In this document: piece by piece, positions 10,936-23,179 of the stretch
Layout of the letters: each line of letters begins with the position of its first letter
Numbering within the stretch: the stretch's first letter is position 1
Assembly: GCA_019055375.1 (NCBI GenBank)
Contig: JAHQIW010004261.1
Coordinates: forward strand, 1-64,000
Reading direction: 5' to 3'
DNA length: 64,000 nucleotides
DNA from: Parelaphostrongylus tenuis
Lineage: Eukaryota > Nematoda > Chromadorea > Rhabditida > Metastrongylidae
Made by a program: the position numbers and the translations under genes
The notes under the pieces: model-generated
What the model was told of the DNA's origin: nothing
Database searches by the model: none
What the model saw: the letters and a program-made list of their open reading frames with translations, nothing else

Positions 10936-12384
10936 GTCTTATCCAGCGATTCTTAAACAAAATAAGAAAAAAAATGTGTGATTGTGCGAACGATGATTTT
11001 AATCCAGATGATATAGCGCATTAAAGAGACTTTTCAGAAACCGAGTACGTATGACTCTAGTCAGAATTATAGCTTTCGAATTATTAGTGACCTTCCTATA
11101 GAAATTTCTTGTCGACCAAGAAGGGTCGTTCCTTTTATTTGCACCCGCAAAACGGAAAGGAATCGTTCAAGATTGAAGACCCACCCATTGCTACTGGACC
11201 AGAAAAAATTTCTGACATTGCATTGGCTCATAAATGATTGTAACATTAAGTTGACCAAAAATGGATGAGATTAGAGCGTCAGGTAGAAGCGCGTTTACGA
11301 CCATCTCGTTCAAGAACATCAAAGACCTAAAGACAAAAATTCTCACTATTACGGAGAGTTGCTTAAAAGAATTTCCGATCACGTATTGTGAAGCGATGAA
11401 TGCTATGGAAGTACTAGGAGTGATAAAAATGTCAGAAACTGGAGCTCATTTTCTATACTTTTTAGAACGAGTGCAAGAAAAACACTCGCAATTCTTGAAT
11501 TATAAACTCACTGTTTGCATTACAAGACGTGATACAAATGCCCGAGCTCCATCTCTGCTAGCTGCAATACCAGAAACGTTGGCACGGACGTCGGATCAGT
11601 AGAGTAAGCTATGGCAACAGGCAAAGTGAAGCCTGTGACAACGAAGTTCCTAGTGCCCTCTGCAACGAAATTTTGTAGTGTCTGCAATGAGAATCAAAAA
11701 TGATTAGCGTTTTGGAACAATCTCAGGGTCATTTTTCGTTTCTATTATGAATTGCAATCGTTTCATCGAAAGGCTTGAAATACCACAGCAACTGAGGTTT
11801 GATGATATGTTGGAAATATTCACTCTGATTAGTGCTCACAATCTACTATCTATGATTGGAAATATCTGTAGCACAATATTATTTCCTGTCTATTATCTTG
11901 ACCTGCAGGCATCACTCCACATCCAAAGACTGACAAGATTTTAGCTAGTAGCGAAATCATGGTAAAATCAGTCTGATGTCCTGTCATTTTTGCAAAATTT
12001 TTCGTTCTTCTTTCCAGAAATCTGAGAAAACACTTTGGATTTAACTGAAAATAAATAATCTTCTTTTTTGCATCAGATCATTGACAAAGAACAATGGAGT
12101 TTTGCACTAAGCAGAATACGTGAATAATATTGGTGTAACAGCTGGTCGATTTTCCCAGTAAATCCAAAGATTTTCGACTTCGTCAATTTAACGATAAATC
12201 TTTCAAATCGACTTTGGGCAGTTTCTGCAATTTCGAAGCACAGGAAGTTGGTTAGTGTGGTTAAGTGCGAGTGAACTTGATTAAAAACAAGATACATGGA
12301 GGAGATGACTGAAAAAGGAATTTCAACGAATGCATTATTTCCACAGGAGGCACGGCTCAAATTTCCCACCATCTTATTTGTGTC

Positions 12385-12515
12385 TATGACATAAAATTCT
12401 GGCTTTCCCAAAGTTATATTTCACATCGACAAAACGTCGACTTTACTAGTATGACATAAAATCCTGGGTTTCTCAAAGTTATATTTCACATTCGACAAAA
12501 CGTCGACTTTACTAG
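12385..12515. repeat. tandem duplication, two units of about 65 bp
   Basis: Units 12385-12449 and 12450-12515 both begin TATGACATAAAAT and end CGTCGACTTTACTAG, with only a few differences. A related single unit start is at 32983-33000, in the equivalent flank of copy C, so the duplication arose after the two flanks separated. Confidence 0.85.
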
Positions 12516-14339
12516 TGCACTTTCAAGAAGAAATCCGTTAAAGAAAGTAATGATTGATAAGAACGAGGAAGAACTTTTGTGCGAAACATTTTTATCAATA
12601 CAGGAATTTCATTTGCTAGGCTTAGATGTTCCATTCAAATTTTACCATCTAAAGCGCATATGATATCGCCTATTTGGCATAGAAACCACATGATCGCCAA
12701 GACAAGAACTTCTTCATAATTTCACTAAAGGAACTAGAAACAGAAACAGGAAAATGAGATAGTGTCGAAAATCTACTAGTGGAAAGATTAAGGAAAACGG
12801 TGTAAGGATTGTGCGAAGAAACACAACTGCATCAAGTGACCAAATCTTGTCTTAAGGAACAAAAATCGTACTCCTAAAGGGATTTCTCAAATCAGAGAGA
12901 TCAAAAAGCAAGATGGGTGTCGATAAGAAGGCGAGTGAGGTGACTTTAAGTTGAACTTTCCTGTTCACCCTTTGAAACGTTCTAAGTTTTTCATCAAGGC
13001 GGATGTTTTGAAAGCCGTCAGTTTTTCGCGACTTTTTCCCTATGTGTATACGAACAAAATTTTTTGTTGCACAATTCGTATCGGGAAATCGTTTTCCATA
13101 TGTGTTACGGTCAAAAACTGTTCATTGGTTTATCTTATCTCTGTAATGTGGTGAAAGAGGCTATCTGCAAAGTGATAAGTGTTTTACCTAGTAATAAGTA
13201 ATCAAGCTAACTTTCATGTTTTCGGAGTAACCCGAATTCTTTGATCCAAAGCCACCCTTAAAGCAGATATCTTGCAAGAAAAAGAGTTACTCAGACAGCA
13301 ATGAGTGCGGTTTCCAACAGTTTCACTAGCGTAGTTCACCAACTCGTTCTAGGATTCGTGAAATTAATTATCATAGGGTGACTCAATATCAAATTTTGAA
13401 CAACAGTTTGATGGAGGAGAATGCCTCATTTGAATTAAAGCCGTCCTGGAAAATATTTCTTTCTTTTTACAACCCTCCTTTTAGTAGTGAACGATGTTAT
13501 GTGTGAAAGAGAGCCTCTCATTTGAAGTAACAGTTAGAGTTTCTGAGTTGAAGCGTAACAAATTCCACTTTGAATATTTAGTAAATGGCAGCATGAATGT
13601 TCAATCAGTTTAATAAATCTTCCGCCTTGTTATGAGTTTTTTGGGGCACTGATCGGAGCTGAATAGATGGTTTCGTGTTGTTTCAATTGAAGTTTTGAGC
13701 ATGAACGATTCCGCTACAATTTTCTCCTGGCACTTTTCAAACTATAATGCATTTAGTAGGCTTATTTCGGAAAACATTTTACAAAAGTGTTTTATGGTAA
13801 ATCCTTTAAGCAAGATGTTTTCACAACGTTTATATTGTGTGGATTACCATAATATGCATAACGCTGTCTCTAAATGTACCAGTTTCGTCGTGATTTAATC
13901 TGAAAATTCAGTGACTACCAAGATCTCAATTTAAAAATGCAGACAATGATTACAAATAACACTATCCCTGAGAATCGTGAGAAATATTCACTGTCAGTAT
14001 GCGGAGCGTGTCACAAGAATTGTAGTCTCTTCAATCGACATTCAAGGTTTTGTTTTTTTAATTTCTAAGAATGTTTTAGCCTTACCCGAGGTTGCTACGC
14101 CATGGTCATACACGAGTGTTTCGGAGCTCTCGAACTCCTCGTCAGTGAACCACGCCCCACATTAAGCCCTGCATTGTAGCAGGGAGGGAGGCCTATGTGG
14201 TGATGGCGCAGTGTACAATGACACTGGTCCATCACCACTCCTAAGTCGATGCATCTCGGCTGGTTGAACAAAATTGATCCATGGCATCGACTGTTTTCAA
14301 AATCTAGCAATAATTCAGAATAATTTCAAAAAAAGAATG
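12516..14339. other. noncoding interval between divergent copies D and A
   Basis: No gene seen. 12380-13200 resembles 32980-33850, and 13690-13960 resembles 34890-35170; both are the 5' flank of copy C, so D and C were duplicated with their flanks. A separate segment at 14080-14310 (inverted GTCGATGCA/TGCCATCGAC-like ends) looks like an unclassified repeat. Confidence 0.55.
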
Positions 14340-15749
14340 GAACAATTTATAGTATTCTCATAATAGGGTCAGAAATTCTGCAGCGCCGACGCTGTTTTCG
14401 AATTACCATTCCCGGAACAAACAAGGCGGAATTTATTTTGCTATGAATGGGTGATTTTCAGGTAAATTTTAGAATTGAGTAGAATTCTTATTTCCACACG
14501 CGACGTTGACCACTACAGAAATTCGCCTCTCGCAGTGGAAGGAACCTTTTCAAAGACGATTCCAATCTGAAAGAAGCAGTGCAGTCATTAAAGTGCTTTT
14601 TAACGCTTCTATGAACTGTGGAGCGATCTCTACTGTTATCCACTTGGAAAAAGTTGGAATCGTATTTAACATAGTCAGCACAGCTGCTTTTCTTCCACAA
14701 TCCGCAATATTTCGCCCAAGCGTACCTGATAGAAATTTTCACGTTGATTTCAAAAGGCCAAGTCACTGAATGAGCTGAACTAATCCCTCATTCTGAAAAA
14801 ACAACGTTTCAGACTTTCCAGAAGACCGCTCTAAAAGATTTGCCGAAATAAGCAGAGTACTGAAGAGTATGTGACTGTAACACGATTAAATAACACCACT
14901 ATACGACATGTACAGTAACAATTATGTTTTGTCTGCACCATGGAAATATTGTGAGAAAGTAACGGCGCTCTCTGAATATCCATTTTTATGAGAAACTTGA
15001 GACCTTCGAGAAAATCAGAAAGGAAGCCTTTGCTTAGCGTCGCTTTACTTACATTCTCTACAACATCCTTCATATTCTCATTTTGATACTTTGGTGAGCT
15101 GTTCAAAGTGTATGAAGTTTCTATCTCACAAGAAAACCTGATCCGTCTCTGCATTTGTCTTTCCTACGACTTCTTGTGGTACAATCTAATTTCAGCTTCC
15201 TTATTTTTGCGGACTTTTACCAACTTCGCATTCCCCACCTCTCTCTGAATCCTCCAATAAAATTCTGTAGCTCTTAATTTGTCTATCAGTTGGCCTCTCC
15301 GTCAGCAAAAAGATATTTCAAAATGTACTGACTGTGAAACTACTGAGAATATTGAATCCTAAGAAACATGCAATCTATTTGTTGGAATTAGTTGCCAAAA
15401 ACATACTACAGAGAGCTGTAGTTCGATCTGGTCAATCGATATCGGTTTTTACACATTTCGCTTTGAAAGTGCAATTGTAATTCCGCCGATTTTTTCGTTT
15501 GAGAACTTTGTTCTTATGCGATAAATGAGATTTTATGCTGCAGCATCAGAAATGGGAAGGAGAGAATCGAATTTAGCTAAGTCACTTGAGGAATTGGCGC
15601 TTCCATTGAAATTTCTACTTGTGTGTTCTATTCCAAGCACTTGTCGTCATTCATCACTTAGAATGCATTTCACTCTAATGAGCGACTCCATGTGCTTTGA
15701 ATTAGAAGAGAAAAATTGATATTCAGGTGAGTCTACAACATCTGTTCAG
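14340..15749 (+). repeat. family upstream block preceding copy A
   Basis: Noncoding sequence recognisably repeated upstream of copies B (about 23400-24840), H (56900-58440) and G (61300-63120), and without a gene at 19740-20710 and 28480-29500. Landmarks in order are the GCAGCGCCGACG/GCGCTG region, AAGGCGGAA, a TGTACAGTAACAA region, GAGAAA.T.ACGGCG, AAAGGAAG.CTTTGCT and ATTTTG..TATC. It probably holds the promoter of each copy. Confidence 0.65.
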
Positions 15750-15766
15750 ATTTTGAGGAAGCAAAC
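15741..15766 (+). promoter_or_regulatory. probable spliced-leader acceptor and 5' UTR of copy A
   Basis: CTGTTCAG ends at 15749, followed by a 17-base leader to the ATG at 15767. The same sequence (GTTCAG plus the leader ATTTTGAGGAAG) precedes copy B. Nematode trans-splicing acceptors normally sit a few to tens of bases upstream of the start, which fits. The spliced leader use itself is inferred. Confidence 0.5.
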
Positions 15767-17873
15767 ATGGAAATTCCTGCGAAAATGGCGAGTTTGCCAG
15801 CCGATCCGACTATAATTTTTTTGTTAGCCACTGTTTCAACAGTGTCAGGATGTGGTGTTATGCCATCTGGACGAGGTAATAAAGGAGAGATTATTGTAGA
15901 GTTACATTTGCGCTCAATTTTTGACATAGTTCTTGAGAACTAATTAGAATATATATAACTTTTTACTCAACGATCTGAAGATCTCGTTTTTATATCATAA
16001 CCAAACCTTTTGATGGAACTATTTTGAATTTGAAATAATAGGCACAAACTGTCTTAAAGTTTTCCAAACATCGCATTTTTATTTATTTAAAACTGCCGTA
16101 AAAATCATAAGCTTTTATTGCAGCAAGCACTAGGATCTTTACCGTCACCGGATTCACTCTGCCTGTTGCTATGGTTTATTCTAGCTCACCAGATGTCCGC
16201 GCCCGTGTCCCTGGTATTGCATTTGGCGAAGGGGAAGCTAGGGCATTTGTACAGCGCCTTGTTATGCAAACAGTAATTTTGCAGCTTTTGGATTTAAAGT
16301 GTTTTTTTGTGATTTAGTGATTTATGGAAGATGTGAGCGCTGAGCGCCAATTTTCTGGCAAATCGTTAGCCATCTAGCGCTTCATTTTACTTCGTACCTC
16401 AGTATAAACCAATGGAACACTTTCAGATGAGCACCTCAAACTCGCAAAATTTCTGTTTATCAGGTTTTTGATGTTCTCGAAAGCCAAGCTCGCAGTGCAC
16501 TCCTACCTGATGCTATAATCTCAGGCATTTTGGGTCAACTTACTGTTAACATCACTTACACACCAATGCTATGCCAGACAGTTCGCAGCAGTCCAGAGGA
16601 GAATGCTATAAGTGAGTCTTTAAAACTTCACATCCATCTGAAAGTGTTGAGCTAAATTATGATAGACAATAAAAAGTAAACCTGTGCTTTCCTGAGTCCG
16701 CTGTTGTTAACATTTTTAAGATTAGAATTCGTTTTATTAATAGGCTTTACAGCGGTGGCATGATGTTACCAATATACCAATGACTGAGTGATTTCCAAAA
16801 CTCTGACGTCAGGAGGGACTCGAGCTCGCATTTCACACTATCCGCGCCGCGTCCTCTAGCTCGTTGCACTACCGGCGCCTATTTTGTCGCCACTCTTTCA
16901 ACTCCAGCATAAGTCTGTCAGCAAATAATCGTCAACATTTGATCTTGTAGTCGATTTGAAATTTAGAAGAGTTACGCTTGACAAATATTGGATATATATG
17001 TTGATGCCAGGAATTCTTTTTATTTAACCACTTTATAGCACTGGTACGATGTTACAAACATACCCAATGGTGGTGAATGTTGTAAATAATTGGTTTTAGC
17101 AGATTGATGCATTGTAGCATAAAAAAGAGTGATAGTACAGCAGGCGTCGGTAGTGTAATGGGATAGTGCACGCGCTCTCGGAGTATTGAGATGCTGGGTT
17201 TTATTTCCGCCTGATGCGAAAGTTTTGCACATCGCTCAAAATCATTGGATATTATTTCCTGAACACTACTAGAAAATCTCCTGAAATAAAGTTCAACTGT
17301 CATAGTGGCACCAAAATTGAAACCTCTACAATCGATGTATTTTTTGACATTTTCCTCTGATCATTTTTTTGAGAAGGATATTGTACTCAATGTCAGCTGA
17401 TCGTTACAAGGAGTTTGTGGAAGGAAATCTGTGATCAGTGCTATTACCGTCCTAGCTTTCTTTAAGTTTTCTATTTCAATAGAAGATATCTTTTTAGCTC
17501 ATCGTTTTTAGTAGTCGGTACGCCACAGAACTGCATCATCGTTGGCCAGCACGGTCACTGGAATTTGCATTAAAGTGCCGCCGGCTGTGGAGCAGCTCCT
17601 GCTCCAATGATGTGTAACGGACCCATGGAGACTGTTGCTGTTCCTCCGCAACACTTGACAATTGGAGGAACCATCTCGGTATGAATAGCTTTCTTTTTGT
17701 GCGAACTTTATTTTGTAAAGAAAGAAAAAATTGTGCAGACCACAAACATTATCATGGCCAATTGGTCGAGAACGATGTGGCAAAGTGTAGTGACCAGAGC
17801 TATTAGGATGTTGGCATCGGGCCCGTTTGAATCGCACTTCTTCTCAGCATCTGCTGTTGTGAGCGGAAACTAA
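15767..17873 (+). pseudogene. copy A of the five-exon secreted-protein family, exon 4 frame-disrupted
   Basis: Exons: 15767-15875 (signal peptide, ending SGCGVMPSGRG), 16124-16272 (IFTVTGFTLPVAMVY, RLVMQ), 16464-16611 (VFDVLESQARSALLPDA, VNITY), 17515-17678 (NCIIVG..., MMCNGPMETVAVPPQ, HLTIGG), 17739-17873 (IIMANWSRTMWQ, MLASGPF, stop TAA). All splice sites are canonical GT..AG, and exon phases match copy B. Exon 4 contains one extra base near 17547 (GGCCAGCACG against GGCAACACG in B) and one missing base near 17588, so the frame is restored by the exon end, but TAA occurs between. Summed exons are 705 bases, divisible by three. It is either a recent pseudogene or an intact gene with two sequence errors. 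Intron 3 is 903 bases against 376 in B because of a SINE insertion. The product would be secreted; NIT and NWS glycosylation motifs are present. Family function unknown. Confidence 0.85.
16722..17255. repeat. SINE-A insertions in intron 3 of copy A
   Basis: A minus-strand SINE-A (16731-17000) is followed by a second copy, with a minus-oriented tail (17031-17085) joined to a plus-oriented head and body (17086-17250). The flanking intron sequence on both sides aligns with intron 3 of copy B, which has none of this. The inserted length explains the whole difference in intron size. Confidence 0.75.
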
Positions 17874-20712
17874 TTTCACTATGATATGTTTGAGATAAAC
17901 ATTTATTTCATTGTTATTTATTGTAGCATTACAGCAGCACTAAACTAAGAATCACATGGGTATTAACTAGTCATTTTAGTGCAGTAAATTGCATCAAAAT
18001 GTATGCTGTTATGAGTTTGGATTTAGTGAGTTGGGCATATCCTTCAAGGAGGCTCTCGTGACAGATTTTGCTATTCCGAAACATGCGGAATTCGATTAAT
18101 AAGTATGTCAAATTTTCAAAGAGAACAAAGTGGATGGAAGAGATCAGTCATAGAGGAATTTTGAGTATGCCCAAGTGCTTAACTTCCACGACTTGAATGT
18201 GGTTCCTAAAATCCATCGGTGATGCTGCGAGTTAGGGAACAGACTTCCCTCGAAGAAAAAAATTGCAGTTGGCGAAATGCGCACTTATAATGCAATTGAA
18301 GAGTAAATCGGCAGAAGAAGATATCGACTGAGAACAACGTAGCACAGTGCTCGCTGCAAAACCTGCATCAATTCATTGTTAAGAAAAAGAATTCGAGTCT
18401 GCTTAGTTTTTGACTTCTATGTAGACTACATCATCCTGATAATTGCCGCTTCTAATAGGCTTACATAGCTTCACTTAATTCGAAAGATTTGAAAAAAAAT
18501 CATAGAGCAAGTTCAGGAATTTCTTCTTTCTGTGCTTGATGTGCTTGGAAGCCCAGGTCGGAGTATTTTCTTCCTAATGTTGTGCTCTTAGCCATTCTAG
18601 GTTGGCTTGATATTGCGATTACTTATGAGCTACTTTTGCTAGATAAGTTGGGTGGATCTCCAATAATCAATGCTGGCTATAAGATTTCATGACCCCAATT
18701 AACAGCATTAATGAAGAGAAGAGCTGTGTTTTGTCACTGTTCAAATAACAAACATTATGTGGAAAATTGGTAAAAGTGTTCCAGTATATGAAGAGAATCA
18801 TCGTGATTAACCTAAAATCAAATCAAAGTTTTGGGAAAGATGACATATGACAATTTTATTTCTAGTAAATCTTCCTCTAATGATTTATAGTTGAAGGACT
18901 CCAGCGATTTATTAGTCATCAATAATGACAGAAGCTGGCTTTCAAAACTGTTTTCAGCTTTTCAAGTTTTAGCTGCAATAGATAGAGTTACCATGTAGGA
19001 ATTACAGTTTCCCTCTGTACTGAACATGGAGTGGTGAGCAGTCATATACGGCACTATCCAGGATGATAACAATGACGTCAGCTCCGACCATCCTACGCCA
19101 CCCACTCTCAGAACTCTCTTAGACTGATCTGTGTTTTCTCATACTCAAACTCGTTTTGAATAAACAGCGGTATTTGCCTTTATGTGTCGTTCAGAAAAGA
19201 AAATGTTCAAATATATCCGGGAGCCTTGCTACGACACACCTAGTGGAGCACTTTCCTGCCACCGAGTAATTCAATTCAGACAGTATTTCAACAATTGTTC
19301 AAATTTGGAAACAGAAGTGTATCTACTAATCAACAAGTAGGAAACTGAATGCCCACTACATGGCAAACCATATTCTCAAATGCTTCTAACGTAAAGGAAA
19401 CCTTTTTTTCCAGATTTTATGAATGACTTAACTTGCGACTGATACTACATATAAAATAAAACAGAGTTATGCTAGGTGAAAAGTTTTGCAAATCGATTAC
19501 GACGATATTGATATGGTCTCATCAAGGATCAACTGAATACCATGTAGTAATCCACGCAAGATAGCGCTACGAAATACTGTGTTCACACGACCTTGGATAT
19601 AACAGTTTTTTTGAAGCACTGGTCATAATTCTCTGGCTAAGTACAACGTCGTATTACAATACAGGAAGAATACTGTAACAAAACCGTTTATCGCTCATCA
19701 AATCAAATATAACGACACGAAACTGCTACAACATGTAACTGCTTATTCAGCTTCTACCTGCGTTCATTGTAAACTCATAACAGAGCCGATAGTTCTGCAG
19801 CGCTGCTGCCAACTGTCTTTCAGGAAACGGATAAAAGAGAAATCATAATGTGGCTAATCGGAAAATTTTTGTTGAAAGAGTGGAGTTCCAAGCTTCATAC
19901 AATGTCGACGTCAATCTCGTCATCTCTACTCTATCACGGCTTACACAATGAAAGAAATGTTCTCCACGAGAGTTTCTTCCAATTCAGCGAAGTACTTCCG
20001 CCACTAAACAGATCTTCAAGTTTTGATTTCCGAAATTGTCTCATGCTCCAGATTAACACCATGAATTATAAAGTGAAGTTTGATGATATCCACTGACAAA
20101 AATGTCGAAATCGCAACGAATACAGTTTTACGAGAAATATTTTTTTGGGGTTCAATCAGTAATTATTCGTGTCACTGCTATAAGTGAGAAAATGAGAGAC
20201 TAATCCAAAACCTAAGTGCTGAATAAGGCAGATTGAATTCATTGCTGAGCAAAGAACATTTCAACCTTTCAGGTCATCCTTACAAAATATCGCAGAGATG
20301 TCATAAGCCACTCTAGAATTTTTGCCCGTTGCCAATCGACACTTCAACATACATTATGTATTAACAACTCGCTTTTCGTCCGCACATCGTGGAAGAAGTG
20401 TTGCCACTTGGCAGCGATCCATAAACTTGCACGTTATTCGCTTTCAACACCGCTCATGGCTTTCACCATTTTGATACACTGACAATTTCCCCAATATATG
20501 TGATTCTTTTGTCTCACAGCAAGATTTGGTGGCTTCACACAGGTATTTTCTCTATCACTCAACGATGACTCGGTCTGCCTTTGCCATCCTTATAATGATT
20601 GTCACATTTCTTGAATATTTCTGAATCCTTTGGAAAAATTCTGTACTTCATAATTTGACTTCCTATCGATCTGTCTAACAGAAAAATGAGATATCATAGG
20701 GGCGTACCAAAG
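17874..20712 (+). repeat. 3' flank of copy A, left unit of the ~9-kb tandem duplication
   Basis: It aligns throughout with 26419-29500 downstream of copy B; for example CATATACGGCAC and ATGATAACA.TGACGTCAG occur at 19047-19080 and 27805-27840. The last kilobase is another family upstream block with no exons following it. Similarity ends near 20712 (GGGCGTACCAAA). No conserved reading frame was found in the shared sequence. Confidence 0.7.
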
Positions 20713-21510
20713 GTTCGGGTCCTTCCATAATCTGTTAGCCACATGATGTGATAGAGGGTTTGGAAGTGTGTGCGTAAACCATATGGAGATAAATGGCGAA
20801 ATCGGTACACTTAATGTGCTTCATTACTGCCACAATATAGAGACCACTTTCCTTCAGCCCGACGCTGCCGATAAATATTTTTCTAAAAGGCTTAGCTTGC
20901 ACATTGTTGGTACAGCAATTTTATTCACCACCCGTGGGCCATCAACTCGGCTTTAAGGAAACGAAGGCTTTAATGAAGTAGCTAAACAAAATTTCTACGT
21001 CAACGTCGTCTAAATAATAATTCAAGACAACATCTTATCATCGTAGAAGTCTTCGTTGTAGGTTTTCCAAGTATCTTAATCTATTTGCCGAACTATACGT
21101 CATTGGCTGCTGTGGAGAGCATTCTTATCGTAGAGCAACCTAGTCCGTGTAAAGAGCACACAGTTGGAATACTTGGAGTCAAACGAAACGTCTCAATCAA
21201 CACGTATTGACAAATACAGATCATGAAAATTTCCTAGTTCCTTCTATTTTTACTGGCTTTAAGCACTCTTATGCCGTTCGCAGTTTGAAACGTTTTAGAA
21301 GATTTTGATGTGATAGTTATTATACTCGCATATGAATGCAAATATCTGCACAAAAGAAACTCTTGAAGTATTGGGTTAGAAAAAAAATTTCAATCGCTTG
21401 AATTGGAATGTTGTTTTTTTCGCATGAATCGTGTGTGACTTTATATCATTTGAGAGGTTTACTTTTTGCACATCTATTGATATATAATTAGTCTATATCT
21501 CCAAATTGGC
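20713..21510. other. gene-poor stretch
   Basis: No family exon, transposase or RNA gene recognised. Short frames in it are unsupported. Confidence 0.4.
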
Positions 21511-21519
21511 CGAAGAGTA

Positions 21520-21830
21520 TTCTGAACTTGTTCGTCGAAAGCGCTCTTTGTTCCAGCAAGAGAACGCAAAGTCACATACAGCCGAAAAGACCAAAGCAAA
21601 GTTTGAGGAACTGGACGGAGTTGAGATGCTACCGCATCCATCTAATAGTCTGAACCTTGCTCCATCTGATTAAGGCCTTTTCCAGTCAATAGAACACTTT
21701 TTGGAAAGTTGCCAATTTGGATCTTTCGATAAAGTTGAAAAAAGCATGTGAGAGTTCTTTGATTAAAAGCCGAAGGTTTGGTACTTCGATCAAATGCGAA
21801 ACTTGGCGGACCGATGCAAAAAGTGGCGGG
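21520..21830 (+). pseudogene. mariner transposase C-terminal fragment
   Basis: The plus strand reads LFQQENAKSHTAEKTKAK, aligning with the HDNARPH region of mariner transposases, then LPHPSNSLNLAPSD with the third acidic residue of the D,D34D triad, a stop in place of the usual YHLF, and a continuing frame LFQSIEHFLES. Only the last third of the protein remains. N-terminal and first catalytic regions are absent. It is a separate insertion from the one at 2060. Confidence 0.8.
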
Positions 21831-21959
21831 TATTGATGGCCTGTGGTTTTGAGTGTTCATAGAAGTTGCTTTAAGAATAGTTGTAGTTGTCTGTTGTGTG
21901 AATATATGCATGAATTTTGAATGTTTTATCAAACGATGGCAACTGTCTTTCCATCGGGT

Positions 21960-23179
21960 GGTCTTGCGCCATATCTCAGAACCAGAACAAACCTTATGAC
22001 CTTAACCAAATTCATATTTGACTCTTCTGAGATTCTGCGCAGCTGGCCTCAAATGAGCACAACGGTGAATGTATAGAAAGAGCTATTAAACATGTCAACA
22101 TGAAAACTTTTGGTCGAGTTGATTGTGGGGTCAGTTTGACTTTTCAAGCTTTGAAATGTTCGATCAGCCCAGAATGCAGTGAATATTTTTATGTGTTCGC
22201 TAATATACGACCGACTGTTGCGGAATGCATTGCCCTAATCAGCAGATTATATTGAATGGTGGCATAGATACACCCGTCCTCTATAAAAGGCCGCAGCCTA
22301 GTGAGAATCTTCGCTTTAGCGGTGTTCTACTATTGAATAGGCTCAATAAAGCAGCGAATCCACATCACAAGAACGACTCTTCATTCTAGCGGTGCTCCAC
22401 TCCATTGATCGATTCGAAACAACAATGAATGTCCATATCGTAATAGACCACCTGCGGTTTCTTGTCTTAGATTGGTTCGGTTCTAATGAATGTGAATACA
22501 TCGAAGTGTTTACGACACAAGCATACAAACAGCCAAAGCCACAAAATGAACCCAACCGATAATCTTCAGGGTATGTTTTTGGAAAAGCAAACAGCATTCA
22601 ATTCCGACTTGGAGTAAAGTCTAGCACGAGTGATCAATATTTTAATGACCTTACATGAGGTTGCTACAATTTTTCAGGATGTCTGTGAAAATGTTGAAAG
22701 TCTTTGGGAGTTTGATACGTCAAGGGCATATGCACATTTCGCTTATATCGTCTGCTTCATCTGTGGCTCATGTCCCACCCTGAACCCTAAATTACAGCAG
22801 GAATGGAGAGACTTTGTGGTATGTGATATTGTGTTATCACTATTGTTTCAATCGATGGATTACGACTGGTAGTGAATTTGTAGATATCTTTCCAATTGGC
22901 TGTTTTTTAACTTCGCCAGAATTTCATGTTATGGCAAACGCTTCGACGGTTTAGCTTTTATCAGAGCTACGTTGATCTGAATAGAGTGTTAAAAAGCTGC
23001 TTTTCGTGCGATGACTAGGGTGAAACAGCGCATGAGCCAAGAAGCCCGAAAGCTTTTCTACAAGACTAAAATTGCGCTGAAATGACTTAAGGGCATCTAT
23101 GATAGACACATACATAATCTTTAAATACATTAGAGAAATATTTTTAATGATATTAGGTTTTCAATCAGAGCTGATTTTT
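21960..23179. other. interval without a supported gene
   Basis: A TATA-like CTATAAAAGGC lies at about 22279-22289, but no exon was recognised downstream. An open frame at 22630-22872 lacks any known motif and any homologue within the window. I do not annotate it as a gene. Confidence 0.4.

Larger units (their letters stand above)
9139..11987 (-). pseudogene. copy D of the five-exon secreted-protein family, pseudogene
   Basis: Exons on the minus strand: 1 at 11987-11897, 2 at 11659-11512, 3 at 11326-11185, 4 at about 9448-9298, 5 at 9274-9139. Exon 1 is a signal peptide ending FGCGVMPAGQ, but its donor GT has become AT. Exon 2 (NFVVTGFTLPVA, FVSRLVMQ) is one base short. Exon 3 (LISSIFGQLNVTIIYEPMQC) has one inserted and one deleted base. 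Exon 4 (DNCIVV, IPPQHLTIGG) has TGA where the second conserved cysteine stands, and lacks a good donor. Exon 5 has one extra base inside the MWQ motif. Intron 3 is stretched to about 1.7 kb by SINE-B insertions, and intron 4 is reduced to about 23 bases. The closest relative here is copy C, with shared upstream sequence. It lies head-to-head with copy A. Confidence 0.85.

Noticed and set aside
22279..22289. TATA box CTATAAAAGGC as a promoter
   Set aside because: No exon, start codon context or repeat element could be linked to it.
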